Source: Pedobacter cryoconitis
Lineage (GTDB): Bacteria > Bacteroidota > Bacteroidia > Sphingobacteriales > Sphingobacteriaceae
NCBI RefSeq assembly: GCF_003259615.1
Contig: NZ_QLLR01000027.1
Span: forward strand, 1 to 64,000
DNA: 64,000 nucleotides
Reading direction: 5' to 3'
Below are positions 7,709 through 17,115 of the stretch, in pieces; the first letter of the stretch is position 1, and the number at the start of each line of letters is the position of its first letter. Position numbers and translations under genes: made by a program. The notes below the pieces were generated by a model. The model was not told the DNA's origin, ran no database searches, and saw only the letters and a program-made list of their open reading frames with translations.

Positions 7709-9045
7709 AATGATATGATATTAAACTGCTGCTGATTTCTTTGTTGTTCCTCAGCTTTTTTTTCTTTATTTCTATTCTTCTGCGCAGTTTGTAAAAAGTA
7801 AATCAGCGACAATACCGCGCTAATTACTCCCACAATCGCAACGAGCATTACACCCTCTTTAAAAAAGTTGCCCCAGCTAATATTAGGCCTTCCCAATTCT
7901 TTGACTAATAAAATGCTTACACTCGCTAAATAACCCGCAGCATCAGCTACATACATAATGAAGCCAGCATTGCTGCGATAATTGAAAGAAGCAATCATTC
8001 TTTCGAAAAATATAGCATTATAAGGGACATAAGCAAGATAAAGACCCAAACCAGCAGTTGTCATCCAGGCAATCGGGCTGATCATCCGGTGGTCAAAAAG
8101 ATAAGTAGACATTCCGACCAGTAAACAACCTCCGATAATAAATAAATGAATAATGCTGAAAGCCTTAATGTTTTTCTTCACCAAAATCAGCAAGCTCATT
8201 GCAATTAAAACAATGATGGAAATGAATAAATCTATATGTGTATAAATACTATTGCTCTTTACCCCTAAATCTGCCCAGATTTCTACTTCAAAATTATCCC
8301 TCACATCACGCATAATCGTTAACAGCACATAAATAATCAATGTTAAAATGATACCCGGTAAAAAGCGGATCAGGAAATCCTTTCGTTCCTTAGCATTCAT
8401 TGGCGTGCGTTCTACCCTTAACTTTTTATCCTCAGCAGTAGGAGGCGGCATTAATTCCAGGCAAAATACAAAAAGCAGCAGCGGAATAACAAAGATTGCT
8501 CCCGTAACAAAAGGCATGTTATACTCATTGATATGAAAATCTGTCAACAACGTACGGCCAATAGTTTTGACAAAACCAGAAGCGAATATTAAACTGATAG
8601 ACATTACAGCAGCCATAAACTCCGTAGATTTTCTACCCTCCAGGTAACCGAATACCAGGCCCCAGATCATTCCCAGCGGGAAACCATTGATAAATAAGAA
8701 GGCAATGTTCCAGGGGGCAGGTACAAGCGCGAACCCTAACAAAGCAAGCCATGAAATTCCGATCAGTATCAGGATACTCTTACCCCGGTTATTTCCTTTG
8801 ATTTCGGAGATAAAACGAATACCATAAAACTTACTTAACATATAGCCCATTACCTGTGCAATCACCAGCCATACTTTATAATCAAGATGCAGATACTGAT
8901 GATCTGTAAAAGTACCCGCCGCAAATGCCTTACGAAAAGAATACATAGCTGTATAAGTGCCAAATGCAGCTAAAGCGGCCATGATAGAAAGCACAGCATA
9001 AGGTAATGTTGCGACTTGAGTACGCAGACGATCCATTAACTTCAT
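7705..9045 (-). CDS. DUF5690 family membrane transporter
   Basis: A 446-residue, about 12-helix membrane protein with an MFS-like layout. The N-terminal half has FGTYTAMYSFRKAFAAGTF and GYMLSKFYGIRFISEIKG, and the second half has LGLYLAYVPYNAIFFERMIA. It ends in a charged, Gln-rich cytoplasmic tail (KNRNKEKKAEEQQRNQQQ). I recognise it as the Bacteroidota family DUF5690, distantly similar to organophosphate:Pi antiporters (the YSFRK motif is reminiscent of GlpT/UhpT). It lies between a PhnX-like hydrolase (1-base gap) and an HpnW-like oxidase (4-base overlap). Import of the organophosphonate substrate is therefore the likely role, inferred from context. Confidence 0.78.
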   Translation of the reverse strand: MKLMDRLRTQVATLPYAVLSIMAALAAFGTYTAMYSFRKAFAAGTFTDHQYLHLDYKVWLVIAQVMGYMLSKFYGIRFISEIKGNNRGKSILILIGISWLALLGFALVPAPWNIAFLFINGFPLGMIWGLVFGYLEGRKSTEFMAAVMSISLIFASGFVKTIGRTLLTDFHINEYNMPFVTGAIFVIPLLLFVFCLELMPPPTAEDKKLRVERTPMNAKERKDFLIRFLPGIILTLIIYVLLTIMRDVRDNFEVEIWADLGVKSNSIYTHIDLFISIIVLIAMSLLILVKKNIKAFSIIHLFIIGGCLLVGMSTYLFDHRMISPIAWMTTAGLGLYLAYVPYNAIFFERMIASFNYRSNAGFIMYVADAAGYLASVSILLVKELGRPNISWGNFFKEGVMLVAIVGVISAVLSLIYFLQTAQKNRNKEKKAEEQQRNQQQFNIISL

Positions 9046-9046
9046 A

Positions 9047-9736
9047 TTATCCGTTTATTATGGTTAACACCTTTGCCATATCATCAATCAGGTGCGTAGG
9101 ATGGTGAGAAGCTAACTCTTCATGGGTGAAAATTCCTGTAGTGATGCCCACCACATACCTGCAACCTGCATTTTGTCCTTCATGAATATCCACTTCGGTA
9201 TCTCCTGCTTTAAGTACCTGTAATGGATCTGTAATTCCTGCAAGTTGCATTAAACGCTGAATCATCAAAGGATGCGGTCTGCCCAGTGTAACCTCATCCG
9301 ATCCGATCAGGTAATCAATCACCCCTTTTTCTCTCCACTGTAACCTGTTTATAATGGCATCAGCAATATCCTTTGAAAACCCGGTATTAATCCCAACTTT
9401 TATTCCCTGTTCCCTTAAAGCTTTTAGCGTTTCCTCCACATTCGGAAGCGGCTCAATTGCAGGACCTGCAGTGTAAAAATTAAGCATTTGCTGCACAAAG
9501 TCAGCATGGATAACACTAATCAGTTGTGGAGTAATAGTTTCGGAAGCTAAACCCTGCATTTGCAGAAGCTGACCGATGGCCAGATTTTTTTCATAACCCA
9601 TTAAAGGATTAATCTGTGCTAAATCAACCGCATGACCCTGTTTTGCCAAAGCTGCCTGAAGGGCTTTGCTCACTTCATGATTATCCTTGATTGTAGTACC
9701 GGCTATATCAAATACTGCTAGCTTAATGAGGCTCAT
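9047..9736 (-). CDS. PhnX-like HAD hydrolase (TIGR03351 phosphonatase-like)
   Basis: A 229-residue HAD-superfamily protein. Motif I is FDIAGTT with nucleophile Asp10, and Ala12 replaces the second Asp, as in phosphonoacetaldehyde hydrolase. Lys50 in LMGYEKNLAIGQLL is the candidate Schiff-base lysine of the cap. Motif II is INTGFS, motif III uses Arg153 (LGRPHP) in place of the usual lysine, and motif IV is AGDTEVDIHEG. These features define the phosphonatase-like clade, which cleaves the C-P bond of phosphonoacetaldehyde or a close relative. No PhnW transaminase is present; the FAD oxidase downstream would supply the aldehyde instead. First gene of the operon. Confidence 0.85.
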   Translation of the reverse strand: MSLIKLAVFDIAGTTIKDNHEVSKALQAALAKQGHAVDLAQINPLMGYEKNLAIGQLLQMQGLASETITPQLISVIHADFVQQMLNFYTAGPAIEPLPNVEETLKALREQGIKVGINTGFSKDIADAIINRLQWREKGVIDYLIGSDEVTLGRPHPLMIQRLMQLAGITDPLQVLKAGDTEVDIHEGQNAGCRYVVGITTGIFTHEELASHHPTHLIDDMAKVLTIING

Positions 9737-9846
9737 AACTGCTTATCTTTTGTTTAGCAATACTAAACTTTGTTTATTAATAGCAAATAACCTCAATGTT
9801 AAGCTTTGGTAAACAATTGATTCATAAATTTAGCTAAATTTAGACC

Positions 9847-11244
9847 ATGGATACGGTAACAGTTTTATGGCTTAAATCTCTCGATTTTTTTAGTAATGTT
9901 CCTGATGATCAGTTACAATGGTTTATTGACCATAGTGAAAATCAATTGCTGAAGGACGGCGATTACCTGACCCGGCCAGGCGATCCCATTCAAGGGCCCC
10001 ATGTGCTGGTAGCAGGCAAACTGAGCCTTCATATGTTTCAAAATGGCTCCAAACGTGAATTTGTGATGTTCAATAAAGGAGATATTTCAGGTTATCTGCC
10101 CTATTCCCGGGGGAAGATTTCAGGAGGATATGCACAAGCCATTGGTGAAGTACAACTCTTGAGTTTCCGGACAGACAGCATCCAGGAAATGATTAAAGAT
10201 CATTTTGAGCTCACGCAATCGCTCGTTCATGTCATGAGTAACCGGGTCAGAGAATTTACAGCTATGCAGCAGCAAAATGAAAAGATGATGGCGCTCGGTA
10301 AATTGAGTGCAGGTTTGGCACATGAGCTGAATAATCCTGCCTCAGCCATTGTACGGGACTCTATTTCACTGAAAGAACACTTAAGGATGGGGCCGGAAGT
10401 TTTCAAGAAAGTGGCAGCCATTACTATTGCCGAAGCTCAGATCGACAAATTAAATGAAGTATTATTCGGAATATTGGGCGTTAAAGAGAAACCTCTTTTA
10501 AACTTAAAACAGCGGATGGTGCTGGAAGATGAAATTGCAGACTGGTTTGAAGCGCAAAACGTAGAGAACAGTTACGCAATTGCAGAGAGCTTCGTTGACT
10601 TTAACTTTACTGTTGCTGACCTGGAAGCCTGTGCAGCACCAGTTGCTGAACATCTTTCCCCGGTTTTTAACTGGATTAGTAACCTGTTGATTACAGAGCG
10701 GATGGTCGAAGATATTCAGGAATCCTCTAAGAGAATAGCCGATCTGGTTAATTCCGTGAAAACATTCACCCATATGGACAGGGGAATGGATAAAGAATAC
10801 GCAGATATTCATATTGGTATCCGCAATACACTCACCATGTTAGGTCATAAAATCAAGAAAGGGAATATTACAATAGTGGAAGATTACGATGAAACGCTTC
10901 CGCAAATCAAAGGCATGATCGGTGAATTGAACCAGGTCTGGACAAACCTGATTGATAACGCTATTGATGCGATGGAGTCCAATAAGAAAGGGACTTTAAC
11001 CTTAAAAACAGAAAAGGACAGAGAATTTGTCAACGTCTTTATAATTGATGACGGGCCCGGTATTCCTGCCGATATTCTCTCTAGTATATTTGATCCCTTT
11101 TTTACCACTAAGCCTATGGGTAAAGGCACAGGAATGGGGCTTGAAGTGGTTCAAAGAATCATTCATCAGCACAATGGCAACGTTAAGGTTAAATCGGTAC
11201 CGGGCCGAACGGAATTTACGGTATGTTTTCCATTGGAAAACTAA
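9847..11244 (+). CDS. Sensor histidine kinase with N-terminal cyclic-nucleotide-binding-like domain
   Basis: A 465-residue soluble kinase. Residues 12-135 form a cNMP-binding-like beta-barrel (DYLTRPGDPIQGPHVLVAGK and FNKGDISGYLPYSRG), but the usual Glu...Arg phosphate-binding cassette is not clear, so the ligand may differ. The H-box is GKLSAGLAHELNNPASAI with His159. The N-box is NQVWTNLIDNAIDAM near 362-376, G1 is DDGPGIP at 401 and G2 is GKGTGMGLEVV near 425. There are no membrane segments. The fused receiver/flavoprotein begins 43 bases downstream and is the obvious phosphotransfer partner. The kinase is divergent from the phosphonate-type operon. Confidence 0.88.
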   Translation: MDTVTVLWLKSLDFFSNVPDDQLQWFIDHSENQLLKDGDYLTRPGDPIQGPHVLVAGKLSLHMFQNGSKREFVMFNKGDISGYLPYSRGKISGGYAQAIGEVQLLSFRTDSIQEMIKDHFELTQSLVHVMSNRVREFTAMQQQNEKMMALGKLSAGLAHELNNPASAIVRDSISLKEHLRMGPEVFKKVAAITIAEAQIDKLNEVLFGILGVKEKPLLNLKQRMVLEDEIADWFEAQNVENSYAIAESFVDFNFTVADLEACAAPVAEHLSPVFNWISNLLITERMVEDIQESSKRIADLVNSVKTFTHMDRGMDKEYADIHIGIRNTLTMLGHKIKKGNITIVEDYDETLPQIKGMIGELNQVWTNLIDNAIDAMESNKKGTLTLKTEKDREFVNVFIIDDGPGIPADILSSIFDPFFTTKPMGKGTGMGLEVVQRIIHQHNGNVKVKSVPGRTEFTVCFPLEN

Positions 11245-11287
11245 TGGCTTGATCAGCCGTTTAACGAATTTTAAATTAGTATAAAAG

Positions 11288-12949
11288 ATGAACCTTCCTA
11301 TAATTTTTTCTATAGATGATGACCCGCAGGTTTTACGTGCAATCAGCCGTGACCTGAAAATAAAATACGGTAAAGAATATAAAATATTAAGTACCACTTC
11401 TGCTCAGGAAGCCTTAGACATGCTCACAGAACTTAAAAACAGTGCCGACGTGGTAGCTTTATTTTTATGTGACCAGCGGATGCCTGAAATGGAAGGCGTA
11501 GCTTTTCTGGAAAAGGCAATGCTGATCTATCCGGAAGCCAAACGTGTCTTGCTGACCGCTTATTCTGATACTGAAGCAGCAATTAAAGCTATCAATGACG
11601 TAAAGCTGGATTATTACCTGATTAAACCATGGGACCCGCCAGAAGATAAACTCTATCCCGTAATCAATGACCTGCTGGATGACTGGCAAGGTGATTATAC
11701 ACCTGAATTTAAGGGGATCAGGGTGGTCGGTTTTCAGTTCTCCCCCTTATCGCATGTGGTTAAAGACTATTTAGCCAGCAATTTGATTCCATACCGGTGG
11801 ATGGATGTACAGACCAATCCTGATGCGGCGAGTTTATTAACGCTTAATAAGCTGACCAATGATGATCTGCCGATGGTTTTAATGGATGACGGCACATTTT
11901 TAACCAAACCATCTATTAAGGAAATAGCTGCTAAAATAGGAAAGAACCCGGAAATCATCCATGACATGTACGATGTGGTGATCATTGGTGCGGGGCCTGC
12001 AGGTTTAGCCGCAGCAGTTTATGGAGCTTCCGAAGGATTAAAAACATTAATGATTGAACGTAAAGCCCCCGGAGGACAGGCAGGAACAAGTTCAAGAATA
12101 GAAAATTACTTAGGTTTCCCGGCCGGACTAAGCGGAGCAGATCTGACCAGAAGGGCGATCAGTCAGGCCGTGCGCTTGGGTGCAGGGTTCTTATCTCCGC
12201 AATCTGTTAGCGATATTAAACAGAAAGATGGTTATAAAACTATCATCCTGGAAGACGGGCCGGAAATTATCAGCCGCTCGGTGATCATTACCACAGGCGT
12301 AGATTACCGTAAACTAGAGGTGAAAGGAGTTTCTGACCTGACAGGTGCTGGTATTTATTATGGTGCTGCTACAACAGAAGCCAGTGCTTGCCGGGACAAA
12401 AATGTGTATATCATTGGCGGAGGTAATTCTGCAGGACAAGCAGCAATGTATCTGTCAAAATTCGCTTGCAGTGTCAATATTGTCGTGCGCAAGAACGATT
12501 TAACCTCCACGATGTCCTCTTACCTGATTGATCAGATCGGGCATACCCCGAATGTGCATGTTTTAGGAAATACCGAAGTGATTGAAGCGAAAGGAGATAA
12601 GTGTTTAGAGAAATTGGTACTGATTAACGTAAAAACAAAAGAAACCAGGGAAGAAGAAGCTGCGGCACTATATATTTTTATTGGCGCTAAACCCTATACA
12701 GACTGGCTGAAACTGGATATACTGAAAGATGAAAAAGGCTTTATTGAAACTGGCCGTGAATTGAGAAATTATGAGAATTTCAATAAAACATGGAAACTGA
12801 AAAGAGATCCGTTTTTATTGGAAACCAGTTGTGCAGGTATTTTTGCCGCAGGCGATGTACGCTCGGGTGCCATGAACCGGGTGGCCTCTGCAGTAGGGGA
12901 AGGCTCTATGGCCATCAGCTTTGTCCACAAATACCTGGCTGAAGTTTAA
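11288..12949 (+). CDS. Fused response regulator / thioredoxin-fold / thioredoxin-reductase-like flavoprotein
   Basis: A 553-residue three-part protein. Residues 1-130 are a receiver domain with acidic pocket IDDDPQ, phospho-acceptor Asp62 (FLCDQRMPEMEG), Thr90 and Lys113 (LIKPWD). Residues 140-220 look like a glutaredoxin/thioredoxin fold (IRVVGFQFSPLSHVVKDYL, DLPMVLMDDGTFL) without CxxC. Residues 228-550 follow thioredoxin reductase: FAD motif VIIGAGPAGLAAA, APGGQAGTSSRIENYLGFP, NADPH motif IIGGGNSAGQAA and FAAGDVRSGAMNRVASAVGE. The site where TrxB has its redox CxxC reads YYGAATTEASAC, so the disulfide is absent. Phosphorylation probably controls flavin redox activity; the acceptor is unknown. 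Confidence 0.88.
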   Translation: MNLPIIFSIDDDPQVLRAISRDLKIKYGKEYKILSTTSAQEALDMLTELKNSADVVALFLCDQRMPEMEGVAFLEKAMLIYPEAKRVLLTAYSDTEAAIKAINDVKLDYYLIKPWDPPEDKLYPVINDLLDDWQGDYTPEFKGIRVVGFQFSPLSHVVKDYLASNLIPYRWMDVQTNPDAASLLTLNKLTNDDLPMVLMDDGTFLTKPSIKEIAAKIGKNPEIIHDMYDVVIIGAGPAGLAAAVYGASEGLKTLMIERKAPGGQAGTSSRIENYLGFPAGLSGADLTRRAISQAVRLGAGFLSPQSVSDIKQKDGYKTIILEDGPEIISRSVIITTGVDYRKLEVKGVSDLTGAGIYYGAATTEASACRDKNVYIIGGGNSAGQAAMYLSKFACSVNIVVRKNDLTSTMSSYLIDQIGHTPNVHVLGNTEVIEAKGDKCLEKLVLINVKTKETREEEAAALYIFIGAKPYTDWLKLDILKDEKGFIETGRELRNYENFNKTWKLKRDPFLLETSCAGIFAAGDVRSGAMNRVASAVGEGSMAISFVHKYLAEV

Positions 12950-12962
12950 ACAGTTGCACGAA

Positions 12963-13008
12963 CTTAAAAAAAAGGCTTTACCTGATCAGGAAAAGCCTTT
13001 TTTTTAAG
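12963..13008 (+). terminator. Strong terminator after the kinase/flavoprotein pair
   Basis: Bases 12963-12979 and 12992-13008 form a perfect 17-base-pair stem (CTT, eight A, GGCTTT on the left). The loop contains the palindrome CCTGATCAGG, and the eight T of the right arm serve as the U-tract. It closes the 9847-12949 operon. Confidence 0.85.
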
Positions 13009-13062
13009 TTTCAATGGCTGATTCATCCTTAGCCTGATTGATTTCGATTGTTTAACAAAGGC

Positions 13063-13096
13063 TTTACACTAAAGATTTATGTGGGCAATATCTTTG
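13063..13096 (+). promoter_or_regulatory. Candidate promoter of the phospholipase C gene
   Basis: TATCTTTG at 13089-13096 matches the Bacteroidota -7 element. TTTA at 13063-13066 is a weak -33 with a 22-base spacer. The start would be near 13102, leaving a leader of about 84 bases. Confidence 0.35.
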
Positions 13097-13185
13097 TTAC
13101 AGCACATTAATTATAATAATTTCTTATAATTTGATACCTAAAATGTGCTCCATTAAATTGATACACCTAATTGTAATTAACAAAA

Positions 13186-15567
13186 ATGAATTCCAGAAGA
13201 GACTTTTTAAAGAAAGCAGCAATGTTTTCTGGTGCTGCCGGTTTAGCGAACGTAATCCCGATGTCCATACAAAAAGCAATGGCGATTGAAGCAGATCCCG
13301 GAACCACTTTTTATGATGCAGAACACGTGGTATTCCTGATGCAGGAAAATCGTTCTTTTGATCATATGTTTGGTAAACTGAGCGGTGTACGCGGATTTAA
13401 TGACCCGCGCGCAGCAATTCTGCCCAACCAAAATAAAGTATGGCTGCAACAAGACGCTTCTGGAAACACCTTTGCACCTTTCCACATAGATATTAACAAA
13501 ACCAAGATCACCTGGCAAGGTGGCCTGCCACATTCCTGGAATGACCAGGTTGCCGCACGCAATAAAGGAAAATACGATAAATGGGTACCTGTAAAAACAC
13601 TCATGACTTTAGGGCATTACGAGCGTACCGATATTCCTTTTTATTATGCTTTAGCAGATGCCTTTACCATTTGTGACCACAGTTTCTGTTCCTCACTCAC
13701 CGGAACTACCCCAAACAGGTTGTTCTTCTGGTCGGGTACGATCCGTCCGGAGCAAAATGGAAAATCAATAGCAGTAGTGAATAACTCACAGGCAGAATCT
13801 CATTCTGGCACCTTTGTAGACTGGGATACTTTCCCCGAATTACTGGAAGACCACGGCGTATCCTGGAAAGTTTATCAAAACGAGCTCTGGACAGCAAATC
13901 TTCAAGATAAAAGAGTAGGGGATTGGGTGGATAACTATGGGGATAACCCGCTGGAATACGTGAAAAGATACAACGTCAAACTTTCTGCCTATTTCCGTAA
14001 ACACGGTGACCAAACCAATAAAAAAGAGATTTTAACAGCAGAACAAGTGACTGCGAAATATAATAAACTCAGCCAGAAGGAGCGAAACCTGATCGACAAA
14101 GCATTTGCGACCAACATCAATATGCCGGGAGATTACCTGGAGCTGAAACCTTTCACCTATACCGATGACCAGGGGAAAAAGGAAACAGTTGATATTCCTG
14201 AAAATGATATTTTCCACCAGTTCAGAGCAGACGTAGACCAGGGGAAATTACCAGCTGTTTCCTGGTTGGTTGCCCCTCAGCGCTTTTCAGACCACACCAG
14301 TTCCCCTTTATATGGAACATGGTATGTGTCCGAGGCCATTGACATCCTGACTAAGAACCCTGAAGTCTGGAAAAAGACAATCTTTGTTTTAACTTATGAT
14401 GAAAATGATGGCTATTTCGACCATATCCCTCCATTTGTAGCGCCGGACCCTAATGATCAGGAAACAGGAAAAGTTTCTGCCAAAATGAATATTGACGTAG
14501 AATGGGAAGCTAAAATGGGTAGTCCGCTAGGTTTAGGTTACCGCGTACCCATGCTCATCGCTTCGCCATGGAGTAAAGGAGGATATGTAAATTCACAAGT
14601 GTTTGACCATACCTCTTCCCAGCAATTCCTGGAGAAATTCTTAAGTAAAAAAACCGGTAAAAAGATCAAAAACAATAATATCAGTGATTGGAGAAGGGCT
14701 GTTTGCGGAGATCTGACCTCAGCTTTCAGGCCTTATAACGGAGAAAAAATAGTTAACCCTAAAGCACTGCAAAAAGAGGAAGTAGTAACCAGTATTCAAA
14801 ATGCCAAGAATAAACCCGCTCAAGTTACCCCTAATGCACTGACAGCAGCGGAAATAGCAGCAATTAATACCCATGCGCCATTTTCTTTCGCATCGCCTGC
14901 AGCTATGCCCGTACAAGAAAAAGGAACAAGGAAAGCATGCGCCTTACCTTACCAATTATTTGCAGACGCTAATTTGAATGCAGAAAAAACAGCTGTAGAA
15001 TTAAAATTTGAGTCTGGTAAAACAGGATTTGGACAACTGCTGGAGCCCGTAGGTTCAGCTTTCAACGTAACCTCCTTAAATCCCTATGCTGAAGTAGCTG
15101 GTAAAAACTGGGATTATGCAGTCAATGCCGGAGATCAGGTAACACAACAGCTTCCATTGAGTAAATTCAAAACTGGAAACTATAACCTGCTCGTTAGAGG
15201 GCCAAATGGATTTTTCAGACATTTCAAAGGCAGTAAAAATGATCCGGAGCTTACCGTAAACTGTACCTATGAAAAGTCCGGACTGCTTAAAGAAAAACTT
15301 AGTGGAAACGTCAATATAGTACTGGAAAATAAAGGGGACACAGCTTTAACGGTAGATATTAAACCGGGCGTATATGCAGGTAATCCGCAGAAAGTTCAGT
15401 TAAAACCCAAAAGTAAAGAACAGGTAGTGCTGAATCTTGAAAAGCACTCAGGCTGGTATGATTTTACCATTGTAACCGCCGAAGAAGCTTATAGCAGACA
15501 ATATGCAGGACATGTGGAAACCGGTGAAGAGTCTGTTTCTGATCCTTACATGGCTGGAATCCTGTAA
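13186..15567 (+). CDS. Phosphocholine-specific phospholipase C (Tat-exported)
   Basis: A 793-residue exported phosphodiesterase that would split phosphatidylcholine or sphingomyelin into phosphocholine and a lipid. Residues 1-33 are a Tat signal (NSRRDFLKKAAMFSGAAG). The phosphoesterase domain spans about 40-510, with the metal/catalytic motifs VVFLMQENRSFDHMFGKLSG and SLTGTTPNRLFFWSGT. TYDENDGYFDHIPPFVAP and PMLIASPWSKGGYVNSQVFD follow. Two copies of the small C-terminal DUF756-type beta domain follow near 600-690 and 695-785, as in the PC-PLC family. Length and order fit the non-haemolytic PlcN group. It faces a histidine kinase gene whose end is only 4 bases away. Confidence 0.9.
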   Translation: MNSRRDFLKKAAMFSGAAGLANVIPMSIQKAMAIEADPGTTFYDAEHVVFLMQENRSFDHMFGKLSGVRGFNDPRAAILPNQNKVWLQQDASGNTFAPFHIDINKTKITWQGGLPHSWNDQVAARNKGKYDKWVPVKTLMTLGHYERTDIPFYYALADAFTICDHSFCSSLTGTTPNRLFFWSGTIRPEQNGKSIAVVNNSQAESHSGTFVDWDTFPELLEDHGVSWKVYQNELWTANLQDKRVGDWVDNYGDNPLEYVKRYNVKLSAYFRKHGDQTNKKEILTAEQVTAKYNKLSQKERNLIDKAFATNINMPGDYLELKPFTYTDDQGKKETVDIPENDIFHQFRADVDQGKLPAVSWLVAPQRFSDHTSSPLYGTWYVSEAIDILTKNPEVWKKTIFVLTYDENDGYFDHIPPFVAPDPNDQETGKVSAKMNIDVEWEAKMGSPLGLGYRVPMLIASPWSKGGYVNSQVFDHTSSQQFLEKFLSKKTGKKIKNNNISDWRRAVCGDLTSAFRPYNGEKIVNPKALQKEEVVTSIQNAKNKPAQVTPNALTAAEIAAINTHAPFSFASPAAMPVQEKGTRKACALPYQLFADANLNAEKTAVELKFESGKTGFGQLLEPVGSAFNVTSLNPYAEVAGKNWDYAVNAGDQVTQQLPLSKFKTGNYNLLVRGPNGFFRHFKGSKNDPELTVNCTYEKSGLLKEKLSGNVNIVLENKGDTALTVDIKPGVYAGNPQKVQLKPKSKEQVVLNLEKHSGWYDFTIVTAEEAYSRQYAGHVETGEESVSDPYMAGIL

Positions 15568-15571
15568 CTCC

Positions 15572-16783
15572 CTATCCTTGTTTATACGTGGGCAGAGAAA
15601 TGAAAAAAGAGCTTCCAAAGTTTTTACCTTTACTCTCTGCCCATACTTTACCTTTATGGCTTTCCACCAGCATTTTCACAATAAACAGCCCTAAACCATA
15701 AGATTTTTCATGTGCCGTAGGGATAGCGCTTAATTTCGCGAATTTAGTAAATAGCTTTTTCATATCTTCAGTACTCAGGCCAAGTCCCTCATCTTTGAAC
15801 TCAATGACCAGCTCATCTTCGATCTGGGAAGTACTGACGATGATTGTAGCGCCTTCATAAGAGTATTTCATGGCATTGCTCAGCAAATTATCCAGCACAT
15901 CCAGTATACGTTCCCGGTCTGCATAAATTAAAGCAGACAGGTCATTGTGAATAATTAAAGTTTGATTTTTTGCGGCCAGCGAAAGTTCAAAAGACTGCTG
16001 CAGTTGTAAAAGCAGGTCAGTAATAATAACTGGCTCATGGACTAATTCAATCAGCGAGTTTTCACTTCTGGCATCAGTTAGCAGGTTATTGAGCTTCTTT
16101 TCTATTCCCTTAGAAGAACTCTCAATTTTGGCAGCCATAGTAAACACCTTTTCACTGGTCATTTCTCTGCTGCCCAGCAACTGCGCGTATAAAGATATAG
16201 AGGTGATTGGATTTTTCATATCGTGGGCCAGGCGATGCAAACGGTCATCGTAAGCCCTCACAATTTTTCTGTTGACCATCCGGGTTTCTAATTTCTCCAT
16301 CACCATTTTTGAAAGTAACAGCAGCATTCTGGACTGATGCGCAGTAACTGTTGCCCGGGGTTCAGCATCCAAAACGCAAACGGTACCCAGTGCAAAACCA
16401 TCTGCAGTTCTGATCTGTGCAGCCGCATAAAACCGCACACCTCCCGGTCTGGAGATATAAGGGTTTTTCATGAGCTCCGGAAATTGGTGAGTGTCGTGAA
16501 AAATAGTCAGGTCATCCTCCATAATGCTCAGTGAACATAAACCATAAGCGCGGGAAATATGGTCAACCTCAATCCGGCTGCTGCTCGCTTTAACAAAAAC
16601 ATGTCCTTTATCCACAAAAGTTACAAACGCCTTCTTTGTCCCGAATATTTCGGCCGCCATTAAAGCGATCGTATCAAAATCCGTTTCAGAATGGGTGTCC
16701 AGAATTTCATATTGGTAAAGTTTCTTTAATCTGATCTCGTCGTTATTGGGAATAAGATTATCCGGCGTTTGAGTATTTGTCAT
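15572..16783 (-). CDS. GAF-domain sensor histidine kinase
   Basis: A 403-residue soluble kinase. A GAF domain covers about residues 25-165 (YQYEILDTHSETDFDTIALM and YGLCSLSIMEDDLTIFHDTH) and ends with the AQIRTADGFALGTVCVLDAE pattern common to GAF kinases. The H-box is RLAHDMKNPITSISLYAQLL, the N-box DNLLSNAMKYSYEG, G1 DEGLGLS and G2 KSYGLGLFIVKMLVESH. The ATG at 16783 is chosen because the 22 residues added by an upstream start are Arg/Pro-rich and lie outside the family. No partner regulator is adjacent. The signal is not known; GAF domains of this type often sense small molecules or redox state. Confidence 0.85.
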   Translation of the reverse strand: MTNTQTPDNLIPNNDEIRLKKLYQYEILDTHSETDFDTIALMAAEIFGTKKAFVTFVDKGHVFVKASSSRIEVDHISRAYGLCSLSIMEDDLTIFHDTHQFPELMKNPYISRPGGVRFYAAAQIRTADGFALGTVCVLDAEPRATVTAHQSRMLLLLSKMVMEKLETRMVNRKIVRAYDDRLHRLAHDMKNPITSISLYAQLLGSREMTSEKVFTMAAKIESSSKGIEKKLNNLLTDARSENSLIELVHEPVIITDLLLQLQQSFELSLAAKNQTLIIHNDLSALIYADRERILDVLDNLLSNAMKYSYEGATIIVSTSQIEDELVIEFKDEGLGLSTEDMKKLFTKFAKLSAIPTAHEKSYGLGLFIVKMLVESHKGKVWAESKGKNFGSSFFISLPTYKQG

Positions 16784-17115
16784 TGATTTTAATTCAGGGC
16801 ATGCGTGTTCAGGTCGTAAGTTACGTTTTAGCCACGCTTGACCTGGCATAAAAAGAAATCCTAAGAATAATATTATGATTAAACAAAAAACTGGATTGAT
16901 TGTTGTATAAATTGTTCTTTTTATAAAACGATGTTGATTAACTATACTATTAAGAGAATTACAATGACCGGTCCGTGTATGTTTATGTGTGCATATTATT
17001 CATCTTTATAAATTATGAGTATAATTAGACTTTGCCTGGGATTTATTAAGTTTCTATATTCACAGGTATAAGAAAAGCATGGATTCATGCGGTTCTAAAA
17101 CCTGAACTGAAAGAT
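16784..17115. other. 332-base intergenic region between divergent kinase and chitinase genes
   Basis: A/T-rich sequence with no open frame of note. I see no clean TAnnTTTG promoter. Near its right end a small hairpin GCATG-gatt-CATGC (17077-17090) is followed by GGTTC and belongs to the dispersed hairpin family described separately. Confidence 0.5.
17077..17096 (+). repeat. Member of a small dispersed hairpin family
   Basis: GCATGGATTCATGC (17077-17090) followed by GGTTCT, 26 bases before the chitinase start. It is a shortened relative of the element at 22121-22148, which has GCATG...CATGC followed by AGGTTCC. Confidence 0.35.

Noticed and set aside
10120..11397. Several minus-strand open frames under the kinase/flavoprotein genes
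   Set aside because: They are shadows of well-supported genes and lack family features.
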